Shown piece after piece: positions 1 through 8,534 of a stretch of 64,000 nt of DNA. A program made the translations under genes and the position numbers. Position 1 is the stretch's first letter, and each line of letters begins with the position of its first letter. Under the pieces are notes generated by a model that worked only from the letters and a program-made list of their open reading frames with translations, made no database searches and was not told where the DNA came from. Source of the DNA: Methylorubrum populi (GTDB lineage: Bacteria > Pseudomonadota > Alphaproteobacteria > Rhizobiales > Beijerinckiaceae); assembly GCF_002355515.1 (NCBI RefSeq), contig NZ_AP014809.1:3992501-4056500 (forward strand), read 5' to 3'.

Positions 1-1413
1 CGGCGCACCGCGCAGATCCCGGCGCATGACGATGGCGCCGCGCTCTTCGAGATAGCCGAGCATGCGCCGGGCACGGCCCGCCGAGGAGGTGCCGTAGGCC
101 TCCGCCAGCGCCGCGTCGGAGGGGCAGGGCGATCCTTCGAGCGCCGTGCGGGCGATGAGCAGGAACAGCCCGGCGAGATCCTCGGGCAGACCGGCGGCGA
201 TCTCCTGCGCCCGCTCCCAGCCCGGCCCCTCGGCAGTGGCGCCCTGGACGCCGGCCCGCGCCACGGCGAGGCGGCGCTTGAACTCGGGCAGGCCCATCGC
301 CTCGCCGCCGATCCGGCGGATGCGGCAGCGGACGGTGAAATCCTGATAGAGGGTGGCGGGCGTGCAGGCGGCGGCGTCCGAATCCGCCAGCACCGAGGCG
401 AGGATCTCGGCCATGGCCGCCTCGCGCTCGGCCGGGTCCATCGGCTCCTCCTCCGGCAGGTCCTCGCGCACCGGCGGCCGGTAATTGGCGAGCTGGACCA
501 GAACGTCCGGCCCCGGTGCCCGCACCGGCTTCGGCCGGGGGGTGGGGAGCGGCCGCGCCTCCTCCTCGGGAGAAGCGGTAAGGATGAGGGCGCGGGCCTC
601 CTCGCCCATGGTCGGCAGGGGCAGCAGGGCCGGGGCGGCGTTGCGGCTCTCCGTCACCGTCGGGCCGATGGCGATCGGCAGCGGACGCTTCGAGATCGCG
701 GGCCCGAGACCGACGAAATGGCCGCGGGCGAGATCGCGAAAGGTCTCGGCCTGGCGGCGGTCGAGGCCGAGCAGGTCGGCGGCGCGGGCCATGTCGATGT
801 CGAGGAAGGTGCGGCCCATCAGGAAGTTCGAGGCTTCCGCCGCGACGTTCTTGGCGAGCTTGGCCAGGCGCTGCGTGGCGATGATGCCGGCGAGCCCGCG
901 CTTGCGGCCGCGGCACATCAAGTTGGTCATGGCCCCGAGCGACAGGCGGCGGGCCTCGTCGGACACCTCGCCCGCGGCGGCGGGTGCGAAGAGCTGCGCC
1001 TCGTCCACCACCACCAGCATCGGGTACCAGAGGGAGCGATCGGCATCGAACAGCCCGCCGAGGAAGGCGGCGGCCGCGCGCATCTGATCCTCGGCGTCGA
1101 GCCCTTCGAGAGAGAGCACGACGGAAACGCGGTGCTCGCGCACGCGGGCGGCGATGCGCAGCAGCTCGGCCTCGTTGCCGTCCGCCTCGACCACGACGTG
1201 GCCGTAGCGCTCGGCGAGCGTGACGAAATCGCCCTCGGGATCGATGATCGCCTGCTGCACGAGGCCGGCGCTCTGCTCCAGCAGGCGGCGCAGCAGGTGC
1301 GACTTGCCCGAGCCGGAATTGCCCTGGACGAGCAGGCGTGTCGCCAGCAGCTCGGTGAGGTCCATCGTCCCGGGCCTGTCGCCGGCCCGCCCCAGATCGA
1401 TCTCGTAGCCCAT
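1..1413 (-). CDS. HerA/DUF87-type ATP-binding protein (3' end beyond window)
   Basis: The frame stays open on the minus strand from ATG at 1413 to the window edge, so at least 471 codons are present and the C-terminus is missing. A P-loop GNSGSGKS lies at residues 31-38 and a Walker B strand (hydrophobics followed by DEAQ) at about 132-140. That spacing and the phrase IIDPEGDF after the P-loop fit the HerA/VirB4-like DUF87 helicase family, which pumps or remodels DNA or acts as a hexameric motor. The last visible part (around residues 430-470) looks like a winged helix (ALAEAYGTSSAGRARRML). The partner and substrate cannot be told from this window. Confidence 0.8.
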   Translation of the reverse strand, partial: MGYEIDLGRAGDRPGTMDLTELLATRLLVQGNSGSGKSHLLRRLLEQSAGLVQQAIIDPEGDFVTLAERYGHVVVEADGNEAELLRIAARVREHRVSVVLSLEGLDAEDQMRAAAAFLGGLFDADRSLWYPMLVVVDEAQLFAPAAAGEVSDEARRLSLGAMTNLMCRGRKRGLAGIIATQRLAKLAKNVAAEASNFLMGRTFLDIDMARAADLLGLDRRQAETFRDLARGHFVGLGPAISKRPLPIAIGPTVTESRNAAPALLPLPTMGEEARALILTASPEEEARPLPTPRPKPVRAPGPDVLVQLANYRPPVREDLPEEEPMDPAEREAAMAEILASVLADSDAAACTPATLYQDFTVRCRIRRIGGEAMGLPEFKRRLAVARAGVQGATAEGPGWERAQEIAAGLPEDLAGLFLLIARTALEGSPCPSDAALAEAYGTSSAGRARRMLGYLEERGAIVMRRDLRGAP

Positions 1414-1525
1414 CCCGCTCCCCGCTGGCGCCCGAGCTTTCTAACATGCGCGGACCGGCCGGGGTCCGCGAGGGCGCAAGCCGTCCACAGGCGGGAGGCC
1501 GCAGCCGCTGCTTGAGGAAGCGGCT

Positions 1526-2335
1526 TCAGCCGGCGAGCCGCCGTCCGGCCAGATGATGCAGCGCGATCGCCCCGGCCGTCGCGACGTTGAGCGAGTCGAA
1601 GCCCGGCGCCATGGCGATCCGCAGGCGGCGGGCCCGTGCCATCAGGGCCACCGGCAGGCCGGGCCCCTCGGTGCCGAGCAGGAGCAGCGCGCGGGCCGGC
1701 GGCTCCAGCCGGTCGAGTGTCTCGCGACCGCCGGGGGTGAGCGCCAACGGCGTCAGGGCATGGCGTTCGGCAAGATCGAGCAGCGCCGCCCCGCTCGCCG
1801 CGCGGGCGAAGGGCACGGTCAGCGCCGCGCCGGCCGAGACGCGGATCGCCTTGCGGTAGAGCGGATCGCAGGTCTCGGCATCGAGCCAGACGGCGTCGGC
1901 ACCGAAGGCGGCGGCGTTGCGAAACAGGCCGCCGACATTGTCGTGGTTGGTCAGCCCGACGAGCCCGACGACGAGCGCCGGGGCGGGCGCGGGCGGGATC
2001 AGCGCCTCCGGCGCGGGCTCGGCGCCGCGCAGGCCCACCGCCAGCACGCCGCGATGGATCGGGAAACCCGCCACCGCGCTCATCACGTCCTTGCCGGCGA
2101 GGTAGACCGGCGGCCCGTCCGCGCTCAGCAAATCCGAAAAGCCCGGCCAGCGCTCGGGCGCCAGCAGCACCGATTCCGCGGCGAAGCGGGCGCTGCCGGA
2201 GAACAGCAGCCGCAGGGTCACCTCGCCCTCGACGATGAAGCGGCCCTGCCGGCCCACGAGGTCGCGCTCGCGCACGAACCGGTAGGCGGCGAGCCGCGGA
2301 TCGTCCGGATCGTCGATGGCGATCGGTTGGGACAA
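1526..2335 (-). CDS. TrmH/SpoU-family RNA 2'-O-methyltransferase
   Basis: A 269-residue protein with the three SpoU-class SPOUT motifs in order: motif 1 NHDNVGGLFRNAAAFGAD (the N and R that bind SAM and RNA), motif 2 LLLGTEGPGLP, and motif 3 with SLNVATAGAIALHHL. These form the knotted SAM-binding fold that methylates a ribose 2'-OH in tRNA or rRNA. The N-terminal third (residues 1-110) fits the substrate-binding extension of this family. The exact RNA target is not decidable. The gene ends 8 bp before the MaoC gene on the same strand starts its stop side, so the two may be co-transcribed. Confidence 0.88.
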   Translation of the reverse strand: MSQPIAIDDPDDPRLAAYRFVRERDLVGRQGRFIVEGEVTLRLLFSGSARFAAESVLLAPERWPGFSDLLSADGPPVYLAGKDVMSAVAGFPIHRGVLAVGLRGAEPAPEALIPPAPAPALVVGLVGLTNHDNVGGLFRNAAAFGADAVWLDAETCDPLYRKAIRVSAGAALTVPFARAASGAALLDLAERHALTPLALTPGGRETLDRLEPPARALLLLGTEGPGLPVALMARARRLRIAMAPGFDSLNVATAGAIALHHLAGRRLAG

Positions 2336-2343
2336 GCGCGGGA

Positions 2344-2817
2344 TTAGGCGCGTCCGCCGCCCATGCGCATGGCGAGCGGGTCGGCCTCTTCCTTCTTCGG
2401 CACCTTCACCAGGGCCTCGCCGTCGAGCACCACCTCGTCGCCGACGGAGCAGGTGCAGGCCAGCCGGGCGCGGCGGCGCTCGGGAATCAGCTCGGCCACC
2501 TCGACCTTCACCTCGACGATATCGCCGATGCGCACGGGGGCGCGGAAGTTCAGGGTCTGCGAGATGTAGACCGCGCCCGGCCCCGGCAGGCGGGTGCCGA
2601 GCACCGCCGAGATCAGGCCGGCGGTGTAGAGGCCGTGGGCGATGCGGGTGCCGAAGGGCGTGCGCGCGGCGAAGTGCTCGGAGAGGTGGATCGGGTTGCG
2701 GTCGCCGGTGATCTCGGCAAAGCCGACCACGTCGGAGGACGAGATCTCCTTCCTTAGGATCTCGGTGAGCCCGACTTCGAGATCCTCGAAATAGAGCACG
2801 CGCAGTTCGGGCAACAT
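2344..2817 (-). CDS. MaoC-family (R)-specific enoyl-CoA hydratase-like protein
   Basis: 157 residues. The start at 2817 is chosen because GGGGAGG sits about 8 bases upstream; the open frame extends further but has no comparable site. The hot-dog-fold signature DRNPIHLSEHFAARTPFG followed by IAHGLYTAG holds the catalytic Asp and His of MaoC/PhaJ hydratases, which hydrate trans-2-enoyl-CoA to (R)-3-hydroxyacyl-CoA. Size matches single-domain PhaJ-like enzymes. It could feed (R)-hydroxyacyl-CoA to PHA synthesis or act in another acyl-CoA route; the PHB genes are over 20 kb away, so this is only a possibility. Confidence 0.82.
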   Translation of the reverse strand: MLPELRVLYFEDLEVGLTEILRKEISSSDVVGFAEITGDRNPIHLSEHFAARTPFGTRIAHGLYTAGLISAVLGTRLPGPGAVYISQTLNFRAPVRIGDIVEVKVEVAELIPERRRARLACTCSVGDEVVLDGEALVKVPKKEEADPLAMRMGGGRA

Positions 2818-3017
2818 TCTCAAGGCCTCCCCGGTCCGGACCGCCACTCGGTAGGCGGCTTGGCTATGCTTTGGCAGTCTCTTCGCCTTGCATAGCCGCG
2901 CGCGCAAATCCAGACGGAGAATAGGCCGAAAGCGGCTTCGAGCGGGAAGGCCCTCGACAGGGCCCGGCGCCTCGGGCAATCACCGGCCCGCTCCGCTCCA
3001 CCCTCGGGAACCCACCG

Positions 3018-3638
3018 GTGCCTCGTCTGCCGCCCTCGCCGGGCCTGCGCCCGGTCGTCGCCCGCGTGGCGGCGCTGAACCTCGGCTATTTCGGCGTCGA
3101 GATCGCGGTGGCGCTCGCCATCGGCTCGGTGGCGCTCATCGCCGACAGCCTCGACTTCCTCGAGGACGCCGCGATCAACCTTCTGATCTTCGCAGGCCTC
3201 GGCTGGAGCGTGCGCAACCGGGCTCGGCTCGGCACGCTCCTCGCCGGCATCCTGCTGGTGCCGGGCCTCGCCACGGCTTACGCCGCCTACGAGAAGTTTT
3301 CGGACTTCACCGCGCCGGCCCCGGTCCCGCTGACGCTGACCGGCCTCGGCGCGCTCCTCGTCAACCTCGCCTGCGCCCTGATGCTCGCCCGCCACCGCGA
3401 CGGCCACGGCAGCCTGACCCGGGCGGCCTATCTCTCCGCCCGCAACGACGTCGCCGCCAACCTCGCCATCATCGCCGCCGGCCTCGTCACCGCCCTGACG
3501 CTCTCACCCTGGCCGGACCTCGTGGCGGCGGCAGGCATCGCCGTCCTCAACGCCGATTCCGCCTTCGACGTGCTCAAGGCCGCCCGCCGCGAATGGCGCG
3601 CCGCGGCCGAGGACGCCGCATCGCAGGCTCGCGCCTGA
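3018..3638 (+). CDS. Cation diffusion facilitator-like membrane protein
   Basis: 206 residues starting with GTG. Several hydrophobic segments (about residues 15-45, 55-80, 100-125, 140-165) and the TM2 pattern SVALIADSLDFLEDA match the CDF/CzcD transporter core, which exchanges divalent cations for protons. The cytoplasmic C-terminal domain of most CDF proteins is missing. In TM5 the usual HxxxD metal pair reads SARND, so the Asp is kept and the His is replaced by Ser. It is therefore either a divergent transporter or one with altered metal selectivity. It is divergent from the MaoC gene, with a 200-bp shared upstream region. Confidence 0.72.
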   Translation: MPRLPPSPGLRPVVARVAALNLGYFGVEIAVALAIGSVALIADSLDFLEDAAINLLIFAGLGWSVRNRARLGTLLAGILLVPGLATAYAAYEKFSDFTAPAPVPLTLTGLGALLVNLACALMLARHRDGHGSLTRAAYLSARNDVAANLAIIAAGLVTALTLSPWPDLVAAAGIAVLNADSAFDVLKAARREWRAAAEDAASQARA

Positions 3639-3670
3639 TCCTTCCCCTCGCCTTCGAACCCGCGGATTCC

Positions 3671-4519
3671 GTGCTGCGCCTCTTTCCCCTCTCCGATCTG
3701 CATCTCGAACGGCGCCGGCCCGAGATGATCCCGCCACTGGCCGCGCCCTTCGACGTGCTCGTCTGCGCCGGCGACCTGCACGAGGGTCATCCCGAGGCCG
3801 GGCTCGCCACGGTGCTCGCGTTGGCGGGCGGGCGGCCGGTGGTGCTGGTGCCGGGCAACCACGAGCATTACGCCCCGACCGGCGATCGGCGCACCGCGCC
3901 GGAACTCCTCGCCGCCCTTGAGCGCGAGGTCGCCCGGCTGAACGGGCAGGGGCGCCGCATCCACCTGCTCCAGGGCGGGCAGGCCGTGGTGATCGGCGGC
4001 GTGCGCTTCGTCGGCACGACGCTGTGGAGCGATTGGTCGCTCGCCGGGCGCTGGCTCACCGACGACACGCCCGACCGGCCCGACGACCCGGTCGCCTTCG
4101 CGGCCGCGCGGATGACCGACCCCATCACCGGCTCGCGGGAGTACCGCGGCTCGATCCGCCGCGCCGACCGCGAGCCCTGGTCACCGGCGGACGCGATGGA
4201 GGCGCATGGTCGCGAGAAGGCCGCCCTCCTCGAAGCCCTGGCCCGGCCGCATGACGGGCCGACGGTCGCCGTCACGCACCATCCGCCGAGCCCGCTCGCC
4301 GCCGACGCGTTCCGCGACGCTCCCGGCGTGCCGTGGTGGGTGCCGGCCTTCTACGCCACCACAATCCTCGACGATCTCCCCGACGCGGACCGCCCCGATC
4401 TCTGGATCTCCGGGCACTTCCATGCCGGGCACGACCTGCGGATCGGGCGCACCCGTTGGCTCGCCAACCCCGTGGAAGGAAAGACCTTTCGCAGCGATCT
4501 GATCGCGACGCTGGACTGA
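3671..4519 (+). CDS. Calcineurin-like metallophosphoesterase
   Basis: 282 residues. I choose GTG at 3671 because the protein then starts right before the first metal motif (LFPLSDLHLE); an open frame continues upstream but overlaps the CDF-like gene. The five metallophosphoesterase motifs are all present: SDLH, GDLHEG, GNHEHY, THHPPS and GHFHAGHD. They bind two metal ions and hydrolyse phosphomono- or diesters. The gene begins 32 bp after the CDF-like gene, so the two may form one transcript. The substrate is unknown. Confidence 0.83.
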   Translation: MLRLFPLSDLHLERRRPEMIPPLAAPFDVLVCAGDLHEGHPEAGLATVLALAGGRPVVLVPGNHEHYAPTGDRRTAPELLAALEREVARLNGQGRRIHLLQGGQAVVIGGVRFVGTTLWSDWSLAGRWLTDDTPDRPDDPVAFAAARMTDPITGSREYRGSIRRADREPWSPADAMEAHGREKAALLEALARPHDGPTVAVTHHPPSPLAADAFRDAPGVPWWVPAFYATTILDDLPDADRPDLWISGHFHAGHDLRIGRTRWLANPVEGKTFRSDLIATLD

Positions 4520-4612
4520 CGGTCCCGCCGGTGCAACCCGATGACGACATCGTGCGTAGCCTCCCGGCCGCACCGTGCGGGTAGAATCGACAAAAATTCC
4601 GGGAGATTCGCC

Positions 4613-4834
4613 GTGAACGCCTTCATCGCCGTCGTGCTCGTCTGCGCCAATAGCATCCCGCAGCAGGACTGCACCGACGACCGGGCGAGCGAGGTGCGCA
4701 AGGTCCGCGTCGCGAATGAACTCGGCTGCACCAGCGGCTGGCAGGAGATCATCGCCCGCACCGACCTGCGCGACGAGGTCGGCAAGACGAGCTACCTCAA
4801 GACCGAGTGCCGCCGGGTGAAGGAGCGCGAATAG
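4613..4834 (+). CDS. Small hypothetical protein
   Basis: 73 residues from GTG at 4613, preceded by GGGAG 7 bases upstream. It begins with a short hydrophobic stretch (FIAVVLVCA) and contains four cysteines (CANS, QDCTDD, LGCTS, TECRR), which suggests an exported or periplasmic protein with disulfides, though the signal sequence is short. The rest is charged. I do not recognise a family. Codon use resembles the neighbours, and the ribosome-binding site supports that it is translated. Confidence 0.6.
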   Translation: MNAFIAVVLVCANSIPQQDCTDDRASEVRKVRVANELGCTSGWQEIIARTDLRDEVGKTSYLKTECRRVKERE

Positions 4835-4970
4835 CACGCGAATAGAACCGGAGCGAAGCGTCTCCGGCGTCGCCTCCGCGCCGGAATCTGCTATTCAGGC
4901 GCGGCCGACCCCTGAAATTCGCTCGGGCGAACGGGGCCGGCGCAGATTTTCGCCGATCGTCGAGAGACTG

Positions 4971-6113
4971 ATGCGCCTGAAGTCCGGACTTGCCGCCCTG
5001 CATTGGCCCACACTGGGCCTGCTGGCCGCCCTGTCCGTCGCCGGGCCGGCCCTTGCCGCCGCGCCGCCGGCCCAGCCGACGGAGGGACCGGGGGGCGTCG
5101 GCGACAAATCCGCCACCATCACCAAGCGCGCGGTCGGCAAGGCCAGCGCGGCGACCTACGCCTTCTACAAGGCGGGTCCGGCGCCCGACGGTGGACGTCC
5201 GGTCGCGGTGCTGCTGCACGCCTGGGGGGCGCCGAACCCGCAGGCCTACGGGGCCTGGATCGATCACCTTGCGCGCCACGGCTGGCTCGTGCTGTTCCCG
5301 CGCTTCCAGGAGGTGAACCGCACCCGGCCCGCCGACGCCCCGGCCATCGCCGCCCGCCTGCTGAAATCGGCGCTCGCCGAACTCGCGAACGACGCCGATG
5401 CGCGGCCGGATACCGGTCGCCTCGCCCTGATCGGGCATCTCGCCGGCGCGCCGCTCGCCGCCCATCTCGCGGCCGAGGCCGAGAAGGAGGGGCTGCCGGC
5501 GCCGAAACTCGTCTACGTCGTGATGCCCGGCGGCATCGCCCGGGATGCCAAGTCCCGCGGCATCCCGCTCGGCGACCTCGACGGCATGTCGCCCAAGACC
5601 CTGCTCGTGACGGTGATCGGCGACCGCGACGCGCGCGCCGCCGACGCCGCCGCTCGCCGCATCCTGCGCGACGCCCATTCCGTGCCGCCGGAGCGCAAAC
5701 TGTTCGTGCGGGCACTCTCCGACGATCACGGCTTCCCGGCGCTCACCGCGACGCTCGCCTCGCCGGCCGGGCTCGACGCGGCCTATGACGGCGGCGCGAT
5801 CAAGCTGCCGCCGGACCCGCCCGGCGAGAAGCCGCCGCCCTTCCGCTGGTCGGCGGACATGGCGCTCTCGGGCGAGCAGACCACGCTGGTCTCGCAGATC
5901 AACAACGCCCGCGCCGACAGCCTCGATTTTCTCGCCTACTGGCGCACCTTCGACATGGCGGCGGCCGCCGCCTTCGCCGGCAAGGACGCCCAGAGCCTGA
6001 AGAACGACCCCGCCTTCAGCGACATGCGCCGCTGGGGCGACGGCTGGCCGGTGAAGCGCCTCGGCGTCGAGACGCCGAAGGTGCCGGCGCCCCCCGCCGC
6101 CGTGCAGCGCTGA
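4971..6113 (+). CDS. Secreted alpha/beta-hydrolase-fold protein, nucleophile Ser missing
   Basis: 380 residues with a signal peptide (hydrophobic LGLLAALSVAGPALAAA, residues 15-31). The fold is shown by VAVLLHAWGAP (80-88, oxyanion-hole loop), GWLVLFPRF (104-112), the nucleophile-elbow position LALIGHLAGAP (151-161) and SDDHGFPAL, where the catalytic His would lie. The elbow reads GHLAG instead of GxSxG: the codon at the serine position is CTC (Leu157). A normal Ser-hydrolase mechanism is therefore not expected. It may be a non-catalytic binding protein or a degraded enzyme. It is closest in layout to chlorophyllase/dienelactone-hydrolase-like proteins. Confidence 0.7.
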   Translation: MRLKSGLAALHWPTLGLLAALSVAGPALAAAPPAQPTEGPGGVGDKSATITKRAVGKASAATYAFYKAGPAPDGGRPVAVLLHAWGAPNPQAYGAWIDHLARHGWLVLFPRFQEVNRTRPADAPAIAARLLKSALAELANDADARPDTGRLALIGHLAGAPLAAHLAAEAEKEGLPAPKLVYVVMPGGIARDAKSRGIPLGDLDGMSPKTLLVTVIGDRDARAADAAARRILRDAHSVPPERKLFVRALSDDHGFPALTATLASPAGLDAAYDGGAIKLPPDPPGEKPPPFRWSADMALSGEQTTLVSQINNARADSLDFLAYWRTFDMAAAAAFAGKDAQSLKNDPAFSDMRRWGDGWPVKRLGVETPKVPAPPAAVQR

Positions 6114-6156
6114 GCGCCCGCATCCCCCGCAAACCGAAGAGGATTTCTTGACGCCG

Positions 6157-6768
6157 ATGAAGCTGTTCCACTCGCACAGCTCGCCCTTCGTGCGGAAGGT
6201 GATGGTGGTCGCCCACGAACTCGGCCTCGCCGGGAGGCTGGAGCTGCTGCCGAGCGCCGTCCACCCGGTCAAGCGCGACCGCTCGGTGCTGGCGCAGCAC
6301 CCGCTCGCCCAGGTGCCGACCCTGATCCTCGACAGCGGCGAGAGCCTCGCCGACAGCCGGGTGATCTGCGAGTATCTCGATGCCGAGGCCGGCGGGCGCC
6401 TGTTCCCCGCCGAGGGTGCCGCGCGCTGGCGGGCGCTCAACGAGCAATCCACCGCCGACGGCGTGCTCGATGCCGCCCTGCTGATCCGCTACGAGTTGAC
6501 GGCGCGACCCGAATCCGAGCGCTCGGCCGCCTGGATCGAGGGGCAGACCGCCAAGATCGAGAGCGCGCTGGCGTGGTTCGAGGAGCACGGGGACGCCCTG
6601 GGCGACCGGGTCGACATCGGCACCGTCGCGCTCGCCTGCGCGCTCGGCTATCTCGACCTGCGCTTCTCCGACATCGCGTGGCGCGACGACGCCCCCCGGC
6701 TCGCCGCGTGGTTCGCCCGCTTCGAGGAGCGGCCGTCCATGGTGGCGACGCGCCCGCCCGCAGCCTAG
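6157..6768 (+). CDS. Glutathione S-transferase family protein
   Basis: 203 residues from ATG at 6157; TTG at 6148 in the same frame is a possible alternative with a closer AAGAGGA site. The thioredoxin-like N-domain has MKLFHSHSSPFVRKV with the catalytic Ser/Thr-type region, the conserved cis-Pro region HPLAQVPTLIL, and ESLADSRVICEYLD that binds the glutathione gamma-Glu. The helical C-domain carries the VDIGTVALACALGYLDLR signature. GSTs of this small type conjugate glutathione or act as reductive dehalogenases or isomerases; the substrate is unknown. The stop codon lies inside the left arm of the following hairpin. Confidence 0.85.
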   Translation: MKLFHSHSSPFVRKVMVVAHELGLAGRLELLPSAVHPVKRDRSVLAQHPLAQVPTLILDSGESLADSRVICEYLDAEAGGRLFPAEGAARWRALNEQSTADGVLDAALLIRYELTARPESERSAAWIEGQTAKIESALAWFEEHGDALGDRVDIGTVALACALGYLDLRFSDIAWRDDAPRLAAWFARFEERPSMVATRPPAA

Positions 6769-6870
6769 CGCATCGTGCTGGATATCGGATCCAGCACGAT
6801 GCGCTAGGCTTTTGTTTTTGCATCATCTTTTTCCGAAAGCCGGAAACCACCTTTCGGGATGATGCTCTAG
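6765..6870. repeat. Composite inverted repeat, REP/RIME-like intergenic element
   Basis: Two nested palindromic parts lie side by side. The first is a perfect 18-bp inverted repeat, CTAGCGCATCGTGCTGGA at 6765-6782 with its complement at 6790-6807 and a 7-base spacer. The second has arms GCATCATC (6820-6827) and GATGATGC (6858-6865) enclosing a second pair CCGAAAG (6833-6839) and CTTTCGG (6851-6857). The whole unit is bounded by CTAG on both sides. The first hairpin covers the stop codon of the GST gene and is followed by a T-rich stretch, so it may also end transcription. The CCGAAAG/CTTTCGG core resembles intergenic repeats I know from Rhizobiales genomes. Confidence 0.7.
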
Positions 6871-6938
6871 CCTTTCGGGGGTCTTCCGGCTGGCTCGGCC
6901 CTTGCTAAGCTTGGGCCGTCCCATCCGGGAGGCCCGCC

Positions 6939-7151
6939 ATGCCCGATTTCGTTGCCGCCGCCCTCGCGTCCGCCGTCTTCTGCCTCGCCGTCATCGCGCT
7001 CAATGCGCTGACCCGCCTCGCGCTCCAGGCCCATCTCGCCCCTGACGGCTTCGCCGAGAATGGGTTCCTGCAGTACGGCGGTGCGCTGGTGCTCGCGGGG
7101 ACGACCTACCGGCGGGGCGTGCGCCTGCCCGGACAATTCGTCGGCGATTGA
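6939..7151 (+). CDS. Small membrane protein, unknown function
   Basis: 70 residues, with GGGAGG 7 bases before the ATG. A single hydrophobic segment (FVAAALASAVFCLAVIAL, residues 4-21) is followed by a short cytoplasmic or periplasmic tail with LQYGGALVLAG and a basic end. Family not recognised. Its clean ribosome-binding site and isolated position between a repeat and the amidinotransferase terminator support a real gene. Confidence 0.6.
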   Translation: MPDFVAAALASAVFCLAVIALNALTRLALQAHLAPDGFAENGFLQYGGALVLAGTTYRRGVRLPGQFVGD

Positions 7152-7261
7152 GCTTTTCCTAGGCGCCGAAACGGTTTCCTGTTCAGCGCTCTATTCGGAT
7201 TCTCTGCGCTCGCGGATCAGGAGCCGGGCGCACGATCCCCGGCACCGCATCAGCGGCCGGG

Positions 7262-7300
7262 AACGAAAAGAGCCTGCCGCGCGGCACACGCGGCAGGCTC
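7262..7300 (-). terminator. Rho-independent terminator of the amidinotransferase gene
   Basis: A perfect 11-bp GC-rich stem (7270-7280 with 7290-7300, 9-base loop) lies 40 bp past the stop codon of the minus-strand amidinotransferase. Read on the minus strand it is followed by CTTTTCGTTC. Confidence 0.7.
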
Positions 7301-7340
7301 CGGTTCGATGACAGGCCCCGCCCGCGGCGAGGCGCATCCC

Positions 7341-8534
7341 TTAGAAGTAGGACTTCAGCACGCCGCGGCGGCGCACGTCGAGCGTGGCGCAGTGGAACGA
7401 GCCGCCGAACGGGCCGTAGGACAGGAACGGCGCCGGGATCGGATCGAAGCCCCAATCCTTCAGGGCCTTGATCAGGGTCGGCTGGCTCTGGTCGACGACG
7501 ATCTTCTTCTCGTCGATGGCGAGCACGTTGATCGAGGTCCAGGGCGAGCACATCGAGATCTTGCTCATGAAGCCCGAGACGGGGTCGGGGCGCGGGGCGA
7601 TCAGCACGTCCCACTTCTTGAGCACCGCCGGGAGCTTCTCGACGTCGATGTAGTCGGGGTTGACCAGCACCTTGCCGGGCGCGAGCGGCATGAACGACGA
7701 ATCGATGTGCATCGGCTGCGGGCAGCGGCTCTCGATCTCGTGGATGCGGAAGCCGGGACCGAGATGGCGGCGCAGCCACTCGATGCCCATCAGGTTGGTC
7801 ACGTTCGAGCGGGTCACGAACAGGTCGCGGCCGCAGCGGACGAAGTCGGCGGCGTCGAACACCGGCTCGAACTCGTTGACCGTGAACTGCATCGGCTCGC
7901 CGGCCTTCAGGTTCGGCACCCGATAGTCGTAGTTGTAGAGGTCGTCGGTGAGCTGCGGACGCGGCGCGGACGTCCACCGCGCGCCGGCCCGGAAGTACTC
8001 CTTGAACAGCGAGCGGTAGGCGTCGCCCTCGAAGTAGCGCGAGCGCCAGCACATCGGGCTCTCGATGATCTCGTCGCCGATCACGAGGTACGGGTCGCGC
8101 GGACAGGCGACGCAGAAGCCGCGGGAAGTCCAGCGCGGTGCCTTGAACTTCTTCGAGAAGTCGACCGGATCGGGACGGCGCACCTTCACGCCCTCGCCGG
8201 CCAGGATCGAGATGAAGTTGTCCAGCTCCTGCTGAGCCAGCTTCTTCATGAACTTCGGGTACTTCCAGCCGGAGGCGAAGCGGTAGAACGGCTGGGCTGC
8301 CCGCGGCAGGTTGAAGATCACGGTGAGGTGATGGGTCGGGATCGTGGCCCCGTCGAGCGAGCCGACGATCACCTCTTCCAGCGGATCCCACTCGTTCCAG
8401 GCCATCACCGGGCTGCGGGTGGCGGGCGAACGGCCTTCCACGTCGTGGCGGCCCTCGTAGCCCTGCGAAAATCCGTTCGCCGAGGCGTCGTCGATCAGGG
8501 CGGAATCCGCCGTGATCTGCGGCTCGCGATCCAT
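7341..8534 (-). CDS. L-arginine amidinotransferase (AGAT/StrB1 family), candidate hopanoid guanidinylating enzyme
   Basis: 397 residues; ATG at 8534 has AGGGAG 6 bases upstream. The protein closely follows the glycine/inosamine amidinotransferase family: EFEPVFDAADFVRCGRDLF (221-239), IEWLRRHLGP (251-260), MHIDSSFMPL (275-284) and GGSFHCATLDVRRRG (377-391). Asp227, His276 and Cys382 match the family's catalytic triad, with nearly the same spacing as human AGAT. The enzyme moves an amidino group from arginine to an amine. Known family acceptors are glycine and amino-cyclitols such as scyllo-inosamine phosphate. It diverges from hpnL-hpnM-hpnI-hpnJ-hpnK, whose products make an aminocyclitol ether of bacteriohopanetetrol, so I infer that this amine is a possible acceptor. 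Guanidinoacetate or another product remains possible. Confidence 0.88.
   Translation of the reverse strand: MDREPQITADSALIDDASANGFSQGYEGRHDVEGRSPATRSPVMAWNEWDPLEEVIVGSLDGATIPTHHLTVIFNLPRAAQPFYRFASGWKYPKFMKKLAQQELDNFISILAGEGVKVRRPDPVDFSKKFKAPRWTSRGFCVACPRDPYLVIGDEIIESPMCWRSRYFEGDAYRSLFKEYFRAGARWTSAPRPQLTDDLYNYDYRVPNLKAGEPMQFTVNEFEPVFDAADFVRCGRDLFVTRSNVTNLMGIEWLRRHLGPGFRIHEIESRCPQPMHIDSSFMPLAPGKVLVNPDYIDVEKLPAVLKKWDVLIAPRPDPVSGFMSKISMCSPWTSINVLAIDEKKIVVDQSQPTLIKALKDWGFDPIPAPFLSYGPFGGSFHCATLDVRRRGVLKSYF

Noticed and set aside
2888..3670. Upstream extension of the metallophosphoesterase frame by 261 codons
   Set aside because: It overlaps the CDF-like gene in another frame and has no family similarity; the metal motifs start right after GTG at 3671.
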